A DNA stretch of 64,000 bases from Trichinella spiralis (lineage: Eukaryota > Nematoda > Enoplea > Trichinellida > Trichinellidae). The position numbers were made by a program, and so were the translations under genes. The stretch is from assembly GCA_000181795.3 (NCBI GenBank), contig CM012953.1, forward strand, positions 19,357,081-19,421,080, written 5' to 3'. Under the pieces are notes generated by a model. It ran no database searches. It saw only the letters and a program-made list of their open reading frames with translations, and was not told where the DNA came from. Below, piece by piece: positions 39,032 to 50,271 of this stretch (the stretch's first letter is position 1; each line of letters starts with the position of its first letter).

Positions 39032-42000
39032 CCGGCCGGCCGTGCTTCGTCTATTGTCAAACAGTAGTAATTATTACCCAATAATTCGGAATCGAATTTA
39101 ATAAGCTTTAATTACAGCATGCGAATCAGAGAATACAAATTCAGTCGTATGTAGAACAAACTTTCAAACATCAATTCAAGTGAACAGAATAAATTCACTT
39201 TCACAAACAAATGAATATGAAATTCAAATTATCATTTTAAGAATATTAATAAAAACAAAAAACAAAAATTCTCAACAAATAATACTTTTCATTTATTATT
39301 ATTCGTTAATAGGAAAATACAATGCGGAAAATGTGCACAACAAGCAAACAAAAACGCCTCCTGTAAAATAAAGAACCTGCCAACAAGTGACAGAAAATGT
39401 AAAAAATCTGGCCACTTCAAGTATTGAAATCAAACTAGAATTTTATTATCCTAATTTAAATTGCCAACAATTACGAAATGAATATTTCATTCCCACAACC
39501 ACATACAACTCGTTTACAGTCACTCAATACAATTTACATCAGCATTACATCATTCTCATCTAATTAAAAAAGTTATTCATATTACAATATAACAATAATA
39601 ATTATTATTATTATCCTGTCAATATTCTAAATTCTGTTAAAAAGAAAAATACAAATTCGGAACATCTGATTTAAAAAATCATTATTTAATTATCATCATC
39701 TAATTGCATTCTGCAGTATTACGTAACTCCAAAAGTAAATAGCCCTCTCCTTTTATAAACATGTAACAAATTATTTACAAATTTATTTCATTCAAATTCA
39801 GATTGAATTTGAAAAAATATTAAAGCACTTAAAAAAATACTGATAAACTTACATTTTAAATCAATATCCAATCATACATTTCAAAAGTAGAAAATTTAAA
39901 CTAAATTCAATTTAAAGTATTCAAAGCTGAGCAACAGACAATAAGAAATATGATCGCATACTGTTCCAAAAAAATTCAAATTTTCAAATTCAAAATATTG
40001 TAAAATATATATTTATAAAGCAAACATTTAAATAAATGCTACATTCATTTTATTATTTTACATTTTCCACAATACTTAAACTTTTGCACAAAGTATTCAT
40101 TTCGTAAAATATTCATTTTCCTTCAATTATTGAAACTTCTCTTCAAAAATGTATTTTTTGCATAAATCTCGTTTTAATCTATTTATAATAGATATTTTTA
40201 TCAAATATTTAGCATATGAATCTTCAAACAAATAAATACAAAAACATAAATTACTGCATTGTAAGAGAAACTATCAGTTACCACTGTGACAATAATAAAT
40301 AGAACTCGTTAAATAAAGAAAAATCTTCAACTTGAACAACCCTGAGATTTAAAAGGTCATTTTGTAAAAAATGTACTCCTTTGCGTCCTAATTAAGCAAA
40401 CCCAGAAATATTTACGCCTTACTGTACATAAAAATACTTTTAAAAATAAAAAATCATTGAAATAATTATATGATAACTTTTATTTAAAATCCTATACTCA
40501 GCATTATAGGGCATTGCAATCTGAAGTAAAAAACTGAAATGCATAATAATTTTTATAACTTTTACACTGATTGTATTCACGTATAACTAATCAACTTTAA
40601 CACTTTTCGTAAAATTTTCTAATATCAAAGATAATTTTCAGAGCACTTTGTTTCAAACAAGTGAACTAATTACCAAGAATTGTAGAACGCCTGATTCTTG
40701 ATGGAAAAAGAAAATCAATTTCGCCTTTACAAAACAAATTTAATAATTAATATTGATTACTTATCAAACTGTTTTATCATATAAATCATCATTTTTACAG
40801 GAATCTTGGGAATTTGAAGAATCAGTTAAAAATATAAAAGTACAAAAAATATTAAAGCAAAACTTAAATATAAAAAAATAAATAAAATCTGAAACATCCA
40901 CTTACATTAAGGTATTAGGTAAATAATTCTGTTGAGTTTCAATTCACACCAAGGTACATGAAATGCAGTGTCGAATTTCAAACAGTAATTTCTTTAAGAG
41001 TAAAACTAAAATAACCAAAATACAAAATCAATTTAATTATATATTCTGTGCGTCCTAAGAAATTTATTTTCACTCATAATTTACATATGTATGAAAAATA
41101 AATACACATAATATTATATAGACAATTGATTTAATACATACCTATAAATTCAGAAATGCGATCAATATTATTTTACAAAAACCCATACTGTACTGTAAAT
41201 CTCAACTGAACAGTAATTGATAATCAAGTTAAAATTATAATTGGAAATAATTAAACAATTAATTAATTATATTATAAATTTGAAAATTTTTTAATAAAAA
41301 TAAATTACTTTAATATTGAATGAATAATCATTTGCTTAAATTGAAATATTTATTGGCTTTGTTTTCGGAAATTTTGCTATCATGCAAAGTTACATATTGT
41401 GTAAAATATATATATTCAAAAATTGCAAAAATACTTCAAAATTTTTAAGTGTTACTTAAATTTGCATCAAAATTTCAATCAGCACACTGTCATTAGCGAA
41501 ATTTAAAACTGTGATGCAAGCATTTTATTTAAATGTCTTATTCTTGATTGGTCGAAAGAATTTCTTCATTGACAAAAATAGATTGCCATTATGGATTCAT
41601 AAATAATTTTCAGCGTATTTATGAATATAATTTAAAACACAAAAATGCATTTTCATTATTCTACCGCTTACGTGTCTTTCCTGTCCAGCTAGAGCTCGAC
41701 GGTCTCCATCCATTGCAACGGCAAAAACATTGCTTAAAAGTTTTCCCATGCAACACCGTTTACGTGTGATTTTAGCATCAGGCTAGTTAGGTGCGAAAAC
41801 TTATCTATCGTAATAAATGAAAATATTACATCCCATGTTTAGTATTGTAACAACAGCTCTAATATTTTGCAAACAATATCTTTTGGTTGCGCATCTCAGT
41901 GATCCCAAAATGTACACTGTGGGACATTCAGTTTTAGTGTATTCATACGTATTATTTTCATTTTCTAATCCTTATATCTGATAAACAACTAAAAGAGAAT

Positions 42001-42396
42001 TATTATATAATAATATATTTCTATATACATTCCTAATATTTCTCGCAAAGTTGAATTTCATTTACTTAAAATTGAGATATTTTTTTTTAATTTTTGTTCT
42101 TTTCACTTATTTTCACCTTTATTCAAACAAACAAATTTTAACAGCAATGTTAAACAAAGTTCATCAATAATGAACAACTGACTTATAATATTAGGGCAAG
42201 ACTAATTCAAGAAGAAAACGATTTACAACTTCATACTACATGAGATAAACATTTATTTACATTAATTATTAATTAAAAAGTCATTCTCTCAATTTTTAAA
42301 ATTGAAATAGCATGACAAGATAAGCAAATATAATTTATTCATTTATGAATTTTTTATAGTAAAAATGATTAAAAATACAAAAATGTTTTCAATCGA
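39032..42396. other. AT-rich intergenic region, 3.4 kb
   Basis: Contains the upstream promoter region of liprin-beta and then low-complexity AT sequence. A GC-richer patch at 41660..41770 encodes on the minus strand a short frame starting MGKLLSNVF that does not continue into a recognisable protein. Confidence 0.4.
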
Positions 42397-43601
42397 TCAA
42401 TCCGTTTCCACTTGAGTTATATCTATTTTCTCTTCTACAATTTGTCTAACAGTGATCACGTCTACCACTCCTCTTGCTGTAGGACTTCTGACTAGACTGT
42501 CAATTTGTCGAAAGTAACTCGGTTCCACAATGACAACCTCCAGTTGGAAAATAAAAATAAACAATCAATAAGAATATTATATGTTGTGTAAAATGTTATA
42601 AGCATGTAAATTTACCGCCAAAAGATCACCATTTTCTTCCCATCGTTCCAATTCAAACGAATCAACCCATTCATTCAGCTTCTCTTTGGCAGCTTTTGCA
42701 AGTTCAGCTGGACATTCAACACGCAGCACCATTTTCGCTCTGTCTATGGGCATATGCTGCTTCAGCCTCGGAATAATATCCAATGCCTTTTTAAAATTAA
42801 TAAATATACAAGGCAAATAAAGGACGGGGGGAGAGAAAGAGGAACTGTATAACAAAAATACCTGCTGTTTTGAGGATTTCCTAGGTCGGACGGAGAAATG
42901 AATTTCATGCAAAGCAGTTTCAATCATGACTTGTGAATAGGGACGTTTCGACTTAATATCTACGCACATTCCTGCTATTATGTTAGCAATTTCTTTAAAT
43001 GATGATTCATAATAAAGTTTGCGTTCTTTTTCAGAAATCTGCAACTCTCCTTTTTCCAAAATCTAACACAAACATTTTTGATAATGACTGCAGAAAAATT
43101 ACAAAGAATTCTAATTAACAATACTGTAAACAAATTAAACAAAATTCCACTTTCATTTTTATTACCACTTTGCAAATTTCAGTTTGATTATCCGTCGCAA
43201 AAGCATTAAGTAAATCTTCCTTCTTTGCCAATTCGCCTTTCGATACATTTGTAAAAATGTGGTGAGTTTGCAATACTTCATCGATATCTCTTTCTCTGAA
43301 AAACGATATTCTACGAATATGAAGGACATTTCAAAAAATTACTTTCATACCTTCCTTTTCATTAACTAATAATTAATTAAGTGTAATTTTATTACTTAAA
43401 GTGTCTCATGTAAATAACACTTACAAACACATAGCATAAAATGCTGATGTAAAATTAAAAATAAAATTACATTTTGCTTCTCCAGTTAAGAACTTTGTTT
43501 TTGTAGCATGCTATTTCAAAGCGTTTGCCTGCTTTCTTCATGCGAACAACAGCAACATTGGTGTGTCGCATTTGATTTGTCGGAGTGAATATTTTGCTCA
43601 T
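42397..43601 (-). CDS. sbds: Ribosome maturation protein SBDS
   Basis: Five exons (43601..43471, 43295..43166, 43062..42862, 42786..42616, 42537..42397) join in phase to 257 residues; human SBDS is 250. Domain [21 protein letters not shown], then [38 protein letters not shown] and KKEDLLNAF with DNQTEICK. Domain [44 protein letters not shown] and KSSKQQ. Domain [21 protein letters not shown], then [14 protein letters not shown] without its first residue certain. SBDS works with the GTPase EFL1 to release eIF6 from new 60S subunits. The C-terminus is shorter and less acidic than in vertebrates. The last acceptor (CAACTGGAG) is weak but is the only one keeping the frame. Confidence 0.95.
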
Positions 43602-44597
43602 ATTGATGCACTGTATATAAAATATAATGTAATGTAATACAAAAAAGTAATAATAATATTAATCTAACATTCAGCATTTTAAACTTATAAAAAAACCCAT
43701 ATTAAATCACTTAATTACGCTAACAAATGAGCTGCAATAATCGAATTTAGAAAATATGAAGCTAGCACAACTATACAGAACAGAATAAACTTTTTATGCT
43801 AATCATTTATATTAAATAGATTTTCATTTCAAAAATGATATCTAAATTTAAAAAAATATTAAAAAAATAATCTAAACAAAATGCTAGCAAAAAGCATACT
43901 GTGCATAAGGGAACCTGCATATGCGTTCAGTAGTTCAAAATATTCAGAATGAACTTTTCATTAATTCAAAATTCTTTCAATGATAAGAAGGACAGTATGA
44001 GAAATGAAGACGAAGCTCTAACACACAGTGTAAACACAATTCAACGATATATAATAGAGCATTAAAAAAGGGAAGTTACAGAACTTCCTCAATTTCACAT
44101 TATAGCGACGTGCAAAACAGAAATTTCAATTTTAATACACATTTAAAACTTTCAAAGTTAAATTTATAAACTATTTAAAAAAATGCAAAAAGACATTCAC
44201 AATATAACTTACGTTTAGAAATAAAAATTCCAGCTATTAAATACCTATTGCCAATATGAAAAAGTAATTTCACAGTTACAGGATAATAGATAATAAAGTT
44301 TTATACTTGTTTACAGTAATAAAAAATAAAAAATTGGATAAAAAAATAAAATTTATCAAAACAGATGACCTAATTATAAAACCTTTCTTTCAGACTTTAT
44401 CTCCTTCAACATTTAGCTTTAATAACAGAGACATTTAACCGACAAGTTCAAACTGCAAAACCGGAATATTTATAGAAATAACATGAAAAAAAATTATAGA
44501 AATGGCTTCAAAAAAATCCTGCCACATTTCACGTCCACAGAATTTCGCTGGATAATCAGTGAAATTTAGTATTTAGCAAGACGCAGGCTTTAACAGG
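43602..44597. other. Intergenic between SBDS and the gypsy element
   Basis: AT-rich sequence upstream of SBDS with no recognised gene. It ends at the CAGG target-site copy (44594..44597) of the LTR element. Confidence 0.5.
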
Positions 44598-45020
44598 TGT
44601 AGCGGACGCGGACTGATCTAACAACTGTATTTGTCCAAACGACGAGGTGGAAGAACGATAAAGCTACCGTAAACATATACATACTTGAAGATCGGGAAAA
44701 GATTACGGTGGCGTTGTTGGTAGCTATTGAACGTATGTGGTTGTTGGTTGCGAACTTTTACAGTGGTGGATCGGTGGCGGTCTTTTTTTGGACTTGTTAA
44801 TAAATACTGTACTCTTTATCTGTCTTGTGAATGCGAGAATTTTATCGTGAAAGCTTGAACTGGGAAGAAAGAGGAGCAGAGCCGACGGAAGCCAAACGGA
44901 GGATATGACCGCGCGGAGGAACCCGCCGGTCGACACCAGCCCGTCGTCGCCTAGCGACAACTGTGTTAATAGCCCGGTTGGGGTGACGAACGACCCCGCC
45001 CGAGAGAGCGGCTCGTTACA
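44598..45020 (+). repeat. 5' LTR of the gypsy element
   Basis: 423 bp from TGTAGCGG to CGTTACA (TG..CA ends). Contains GTTAATAAATACTGTACTC, a likely poly-A signal, and the block AATAGCCCGGTTGGGGTGA near its end. The interior begins TTGGTGGCCTGCCCGGG, where the primer-binding site should lie; I could not assign the tRNA. Confidence 0.92.
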
Positions 45021-45119
45021 TTGGTGGCCTGCCCGGGAAATGCCGCTGAGGGGAGTCGCAACCGCCTGTTACGGTCCACCCCAGCCTTTTTTCCGGACAT
45101 GGATCCGACTGAGTAGCTG

Positions 45120-45840
45120 GACACGGTAGAAGACTTCTTCTATGTGTTCGGTGTGCTACCCCCACACCAAGCCGCCAGCGCCTGCCTATTTATGACTGAG
45201 GCGGCCCGACGTGAGCCCTTCCCGGCTGGATCGACACGGGACAACTTCTGGGATGAGCTTAAGCGCCGCATGCTGGATACCTACGGCCAGAGTGAGTCTC
45301 CGATTCGACTGGAAATGCGCTCCAGCGGTCTGCGGCAGCAAAAGAATCACCTATCCGAGATTTCTCATGAGAAGTGGCCGAAGTGGGACGCAGGGCCGGA
45401 AAGTCAGAGATCGAACTGGTTAGCCGTTTTATCCTCGGCCTTGCGTCCCAGAAACTCCACCGAGAGTTCTGCCTGCGGGAGCCGGCGACCCTCGCAAAGG
45501 CACACCAGATGGCGGAAAGTGTAACCGAGATCGAGGAAGGCCGGCGGAAAATAATTGACGATGCTGCCTCAGGGAACGGCGGCCTGGCCAAAGTTATGGA
45601 AGCTCTGGCCCGACGGTTGGACAAGCTGGAGGCGACACGAGAAAGGCCGTCCCGCTTGCAACTCGCACGGAGGACAATGGAATGCTTTCAGTGCGGTGGT
45701 CTAGGCCACATTTGACGGGACTGTCCCGAACTACGTGCCCGAACCCGGTCGTCGGGTGCTCAGAGCAGCGGAACTAGGGACCGCCGTCTCCTGGCGATGA
45801 CGGAACTCCAAGCAAGACAATCACCGTCGCTCACGGGTAA
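45120..45840 (+). pseudogene. gypsy gag remnant with interrupted zinc knuckle
   Basis: The capsid-like helical region is spread over two frames (45144.. and 45374..45715). It ends in a nucleocapsid CX2CX4HX4C knuckle starting CFQCGGLGH. A TGA codon falls between the knuckle's His and its last Cys, so translation would stop inside the motif. Similarity fades near 45840, where the piggyBac-derived sequence begins. Confidence 0.75.
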
Positions 45841-47977
45841 GGAAAATTGGAAATTAAGGAAATTATAGTTCTGCCAGATCCTGATGTTTCTGAACCAGAA
45901 ACACTTTCTGGGGATGAATTAGACCATACATCTCTGCAATCATACAGTTCAAGTGATGAGGAAGTTATTGATGAAGATGATGCTTCCGCCAATGTGAGAA
46001 GAAAATCGTACATCTGGCGGCGACGACCCTTCAACCCTGAATTATCAACATTTATTGGTAAATAATTGCTGTTATTATTTTGAATTGAAATTAGACCATA
46101 AAACTTTTCAGAACTCGATGAGCATATATCACCAGCTCTTAGGCCTATCGAACACCAGAGCTTCTGTCTCGTATTACATTTGAGACGAACTGTAAAGCAA
46201 ATCAGTGCTTGCATTCCACCTTAGCGGCAACTGAAGCAGAGATAGAAGTTTTTACGGGAATGTTGTTTGTGATGGGCATTACTAAAATGCCACGGTATCG
46301 CATGTATTCGGCGAACCAGACGCGTGTTGACGCCGTAGCAAACTGCATGAGTCGCAATAGATTTGAAACCCTACTGCGATTTCTTTATTTCAATGATGAC
46401 GATGAGGTTATCATGGACAGAAACTACCCCATGTACGATCGATTCTACAAAGTCCGTCCGCTTTTAGAAAACATCCGTAAGACCTGTTTAGAAGAAACAC
46501 CAGGAGAACTGCAAAGCGTTGATGAACACATAATACCATTCAAGGGCCGCTGTAAAATGAAGTACTACAACCCCAAGAAGCCATACAAATAGGGATTGAA
46601 ACTGTTCGCCAGGTGTGGAAAAAATGGCTTTGTGCATGACTTTTGGTTATGTGACCGAATGGCGCCAAAAGTGGAAAATCCTGTTGGCTATTTTGGAATG
46701 AATGTTGTCATGAAGGTGTGTGAAAAGTTGCCGAAACACAAGGGATACAAAGTTTTTTTACGATAATTATTTTGCTCTTTCCTTGAACTTCACGAAGCTC
46801 TCCTGAAAGACGGGATCCACTCCGTTTCAACTATTAGATCTAAGAGACTTCGCGGCTGCCCGCTGATTCCATTGAATGCACTGAAAGAAGAGGCAGAGGT
46901 TCCATGGACTTTCGTCGTACCAACGACAATAAGCTTTGCGTTGTTAAGTGGTTTGACAACCGGGAAGTAATTTTGGCATCAACGTACAAGTGCGTGGATC
47001 CGGTGGAGCCAGTCAGACGTTGGAATAAAAGGCAACGTCAATTTATTGACGTTCCTGGTCCAGCAATCGTCAGAGAATACAACCAGTTCATGGAAGGTGT
47101 GGATTTGACAGGTATGTTGATCTCATTGTACAGAATCGACCACAAGTGCCGAAAATGGTACAGACGAGTATTTTTTGGGCAATCCACGTGTCACTGACTA
47201 ACAGCTGGTTGAAATATAAAGATGATTGCACTAAGAATGGATCAGCGACGAGAAATGTCATGGACTTGATGGAATTCATGTTATCTGTTAGTGACAGTCT
47301 AATGAAATTCGAGAAAACGTATGTGACGCGCAAGCGCGGACGGCGGCCATCGGAACCTACGGCTGAAGAAGAAGTGGGTCCATCTAGATTCATTAGACGA
47401 ACGATACAGCCAGAGCATAATACATGTACGGATCAGACTGGCCATTGGCCAGAAATGATGACAACTAAAAAGCGCTGCCGCGTTTGTCAAAGAACATGTC
47501 AAATGCGTTGCATGAAATGTGACATACATCTGTGTATTGTTAACGGACGAAACTGTTTTTTATTTATCATTAAGAACAATGATTTACAAAATGCCCATTC
47601 ATTTATATAATAAAGTGCTATCAAATAGAAGTACATATGAATGTGAATATGCGCGCGATAACATGCAAAAAGATTGCGTTGTCATGAAACACCTATCTCG
47701 TTAATCGTCAAAAATACATCCTATAACTTATCAAACATGGCAAAAAAGCCACATGACTCATTTTAAAGGTGGAACTAATGTATTCAGGTCAAAAATCAAT
47801 AATTAACTTTTCATATCAAAAAAATATTTTTACCGTAATTTTCTCAATGCTTTTAAGCAACATTGAAAAAACAGCAAAAAAATTAGTCCTGAGACTTCAA
47901 ACTTAAAATGTATTTTGACAAAACAAAACAAGAAAAGCAATAATTGTATCCTCTGAAATAATTTGGGCATGAAAGGG
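45840..47977 (+). mobile_element. piggyBac-family transposon copy, broken
   Basis: Transposase-like frames in order: an acidic N-terminus with a short intron (46061..46114, GTAAAT..TTTTCAG); FTGMLFVMGITKMPRYRMYW-like core with SRNRFETLLRFLYFND and VRPLLENIR; SVDEHIIPFKGRC; and KPYK then TAG where the family has Trp. Then LKLFARCG, VCEKLPKHKG, VEPVRRWNKRQRQ and a C-terminal cysteine-rich zinc motif (CRVCQRTCQMRCMKC). One stop and several frameshifts make it non-functional. The right end is a canonical piggyBac terminus: CATGAAAGGG followed by TTAA (47978..47981). The matching left terminus is not found, so the left end appears lost. In the evidence above, the residue at the core's end was read as YSAN in this copy. 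Confidence 0.85.
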
Positions 47978-47981
47978 TTAA

Positions 47982-48379
47982 CTGAATAAAGTTATACGCA
48001 ACACTTAGGTACGAACTTCTTCGATCAGTTCGTCAAGGTGATCGACTGGCAAGCTCGGGATATGACCATGACGGGCGGCTCTAGGGTCAGGATTGTCCGC
48101 GAACCTGCCCAAGCCGCACGCCCCAGCATCGGATGCGCCCGGATGCACTGAGTCCTTAGAAAGTACCACTTGATGGACTGGAGGGGAGAGACCCGAGACG
48201 GACAACGGTGATCTGGGAGCGTGCGAATGCGCTCTGGTTGACGGAGCGGAGTGTTCTGCACGGAGTAAGCGGGCCCTACGCAGCCATCTCCGGAGGTACA
48301 AGAAAGCCATCTCGTACGGTGAGACTGGCCTCGGGCGAACGCGCCTTGTTCAGCACCGCATTGAGACCGAAAGGGCCAC
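47982..48379. other. Unassigned segment between piggyBac end and RNase H
   Basis: The first 30 bases are AT-rich, then GC-rich sequence with the composition of the gypsy interior. No reverse-transcriptase motif could be read in any frame, although its position is where the end of RT should be. Confidence 0.4.
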
Positions 48380-49510
48380 CCAGATTTCGACCGCCCTTTC
48401 CTGCTGGATGTGGGTGCCAGCGAGGACGCCATTGGGGCCGTGCTATCGCAGCAAGGGGAGCAGAGCCCGCCGGTGGTAATCGCGTACGCCAGCCGCTCGC
48501 TCGCCTGGGCGGAGAGGGGTTACTGCGCGACGAGGAGGGAGGTGCTAGCTTTCTTTTGGGTTATCCACCACTTCTGACTGCATCTGTACGGCAAGAAGTC
48601 CATAGTCCGGACAGACCACAACTCCTTGAGGTGGCTGATGAACTTCCGCAAATCAGAGGGGCAGGTTGCCCGCTGGTTGAAACGTCTGGCGTAGTTCGAT
48701 TTCAGTGTAGTCCATCGACCGAGGTGCGCACGGCAGCTACGGCACTGGTGAATGGCATTTTTTGCCGCTACGGAGCACCGGAGACGCTACACTCAGATCA
48801 GGGTCGGAACTTCGAGTCCGAGCTCGTGAGTGAGGTGTGCCAGATGTTCAGGGTGACCAAAACCCGGACCACAGTCTACCACCCGCAGTCCGATGACTTG
48901 GTGGAGCGGATGAACCGCAACCTGCTAGACCTTATCGCGAAGGCATCCATCGATCACCCCTAAGATTGGGATGCCCACCTAGACCGAGTCCTTCTCGCCT
49001 ATCGGTCCGGCGTTCACCGCAAAACGGGTGCCACCCCTATCCGAATCGTGTTCGGCAGAGAGCTGCGGCTACTGGTTAACCTGGTGTACGGCCTCCCGAG
49101 GAACGTACCAGAAGGGTCGGTAGGAGAGTATACACAGCGGTTGCGGCAGGACCTGGAGCAGCTCTACGAGGCGGTACGGAGGAGGGCAGATCGAGAGCTG
49201 CGGCGCCAGCAGTTCTGGAGACACCGGGAAGCCCATGGACCTGTGTACAAACCGGGCGATTGGGTTTGGAAGCAAGTCCGAACGAAGACCAAACTGGAGG
49301 CTTACTGGGACGATTCGTACGAAGTCCAGAAGAAGCTGGACTGGAACACGTACTGGGTGGAGAAGACAACGGTTGGTGGTACACTTCGACCGCCTGAAAC
49401 CATATCACGACCGGCAGCAGAACGCCGAGATGTGGGGAGTAGAGCGCAAAAGGAGGAGCACGCGCCGACCAACGTAGTTGCGAGATTTCATATGCCACGT
49501 GGACGGTGAG
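48380..49510 (+). pseudogene. gypsy RNase H and integrase remnant
   Basis: Starts with RPFLLDVGASEDAIGAVLSQ, then AYASRSLAWAERGY and REVLAFFWVIHHF, typical of Ty3/gypsy RNase H. After stops at about 48576 and 48693 the frame jumps directly into the second half of an integrase core (FCRYGAPETLHSDQGRNFES, then YHPQSDDLVERMNR). A TAA follows at 48961, then FGRELR and a C-terminal segment with KPGDWVWK. The integrase zinc finger and first catalytic Asp region are missing between the two parts. There are several in-frame stops and frameshifts. Confidence 0.85.
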
Positions 49511-49548
49511 CAGGGGAAATGAAGGGCTCCACATGAAGGTGGAAGTGG

Positions 49549-49969
49549 TGTAGCGGACGCGGACTGCTCTAACAACTGTATTGGTCCAGACGACGAATTG
49601 GAAGAAAGATAAAGCTACCGTAAGCGGTATATACTTGAAGATCAAAGGAGGATTACGGTAGTGCGTTGGTTGGAGCGATCGTGTGTGGTTGTTGGTCCTG
49701 GAAGCTTGCTGTGACAGATCGGTGACAGTCCTTGTTCAGAGTTGTTAATAAACACTGTGCTCTTTACCTGTCTTTTGAATGCGACAATGTTACCTGGAAA
49801 GCGCGAACCCGTTTGGCTTCTGAGAGCTCTGCTAATATTCAATATTGATATTTCTGTTCGCGCGGAGAAACCCGTCGGTCGACACCGGCCCGTCGTCGCC
49901 TAGCGATGACTGTGCTAATAGCCCGGTTGGGATGACGAACGAGCCTGCCCCAGGGAGCGGCTCGTTACA
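49549..49969 (+). repeat. 3' LTR of the gypsy element
   Basis: 421 bp matching the 5' LTR in order (TGTAGCGGACGCGGACTGC.., GATAAAGCTACCGTAA, GTTAATAAACACTGTGCTC, AATAGCCCGGTTGGGATGA, GGCTCGTTACA). One internal stretch around 49808..49858 does not align with the 5' LTR. It is followed by the CAGG target copy. Confidence 0.92.
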
Positions 49970-50271
49970 CAGGCTTCCAATAATACTATTTAGCGAAATA
50001 AATTAAAATAAAAATGCTGCTGAATTACAGTTATATTTAATTTAATGCGATAGTAGTAAGTAACACATCAGAATAACCTTAACAAAGACAGAGAAATGCA
50101 TACACAAACATGTACGTATGAGTGTGAAAAATTATGTACAAATTAGGTGAAGTAATTAATGAATTTGATGGAATCATACATACATAACGAAATAATCAAA
50201 GAAAAGTTTAGCAAACAATGTGTAAAGTGCACTTTTTCTGGCATCTGCATAACATCAAATTATGTAAGTAG

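Larger units (their letters stand above)
44598..49969 (+). mobile_element. Decayed Ty3/gypsy LTR retrotransposon
   Basis: A GC-rich island bounded by two direct LTRs, each starting TGTAGCGGACGCGGACT and ending GGCTCGTTACA, with 4-bp CAGG duplications at 44594..44597 and 49970..49973. The interior has gag with a zinc knuckle, then an inserted piggyBac copy, then RNase H and integrase segments. Protease, most of reverse transcriptase and the N-terminal integrase zinc finger are not visible, so an internal deletion is likely. Numerous stops and frameshifts make it non-functional. The 5' and 3' LTRs differ at roughly one base in ten over their first 110 bases by eye, so the insertion is not recent. 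No envelope-like frame is seen. Confidence 0.9.

Noticed and set aside
41640-41790. Minus-strand frame starting MGKLLSNVF, resembling an ARF-type N-terminus
   Set aside because: Similarity ends after the first few residues. No P-loop or following exon was found.
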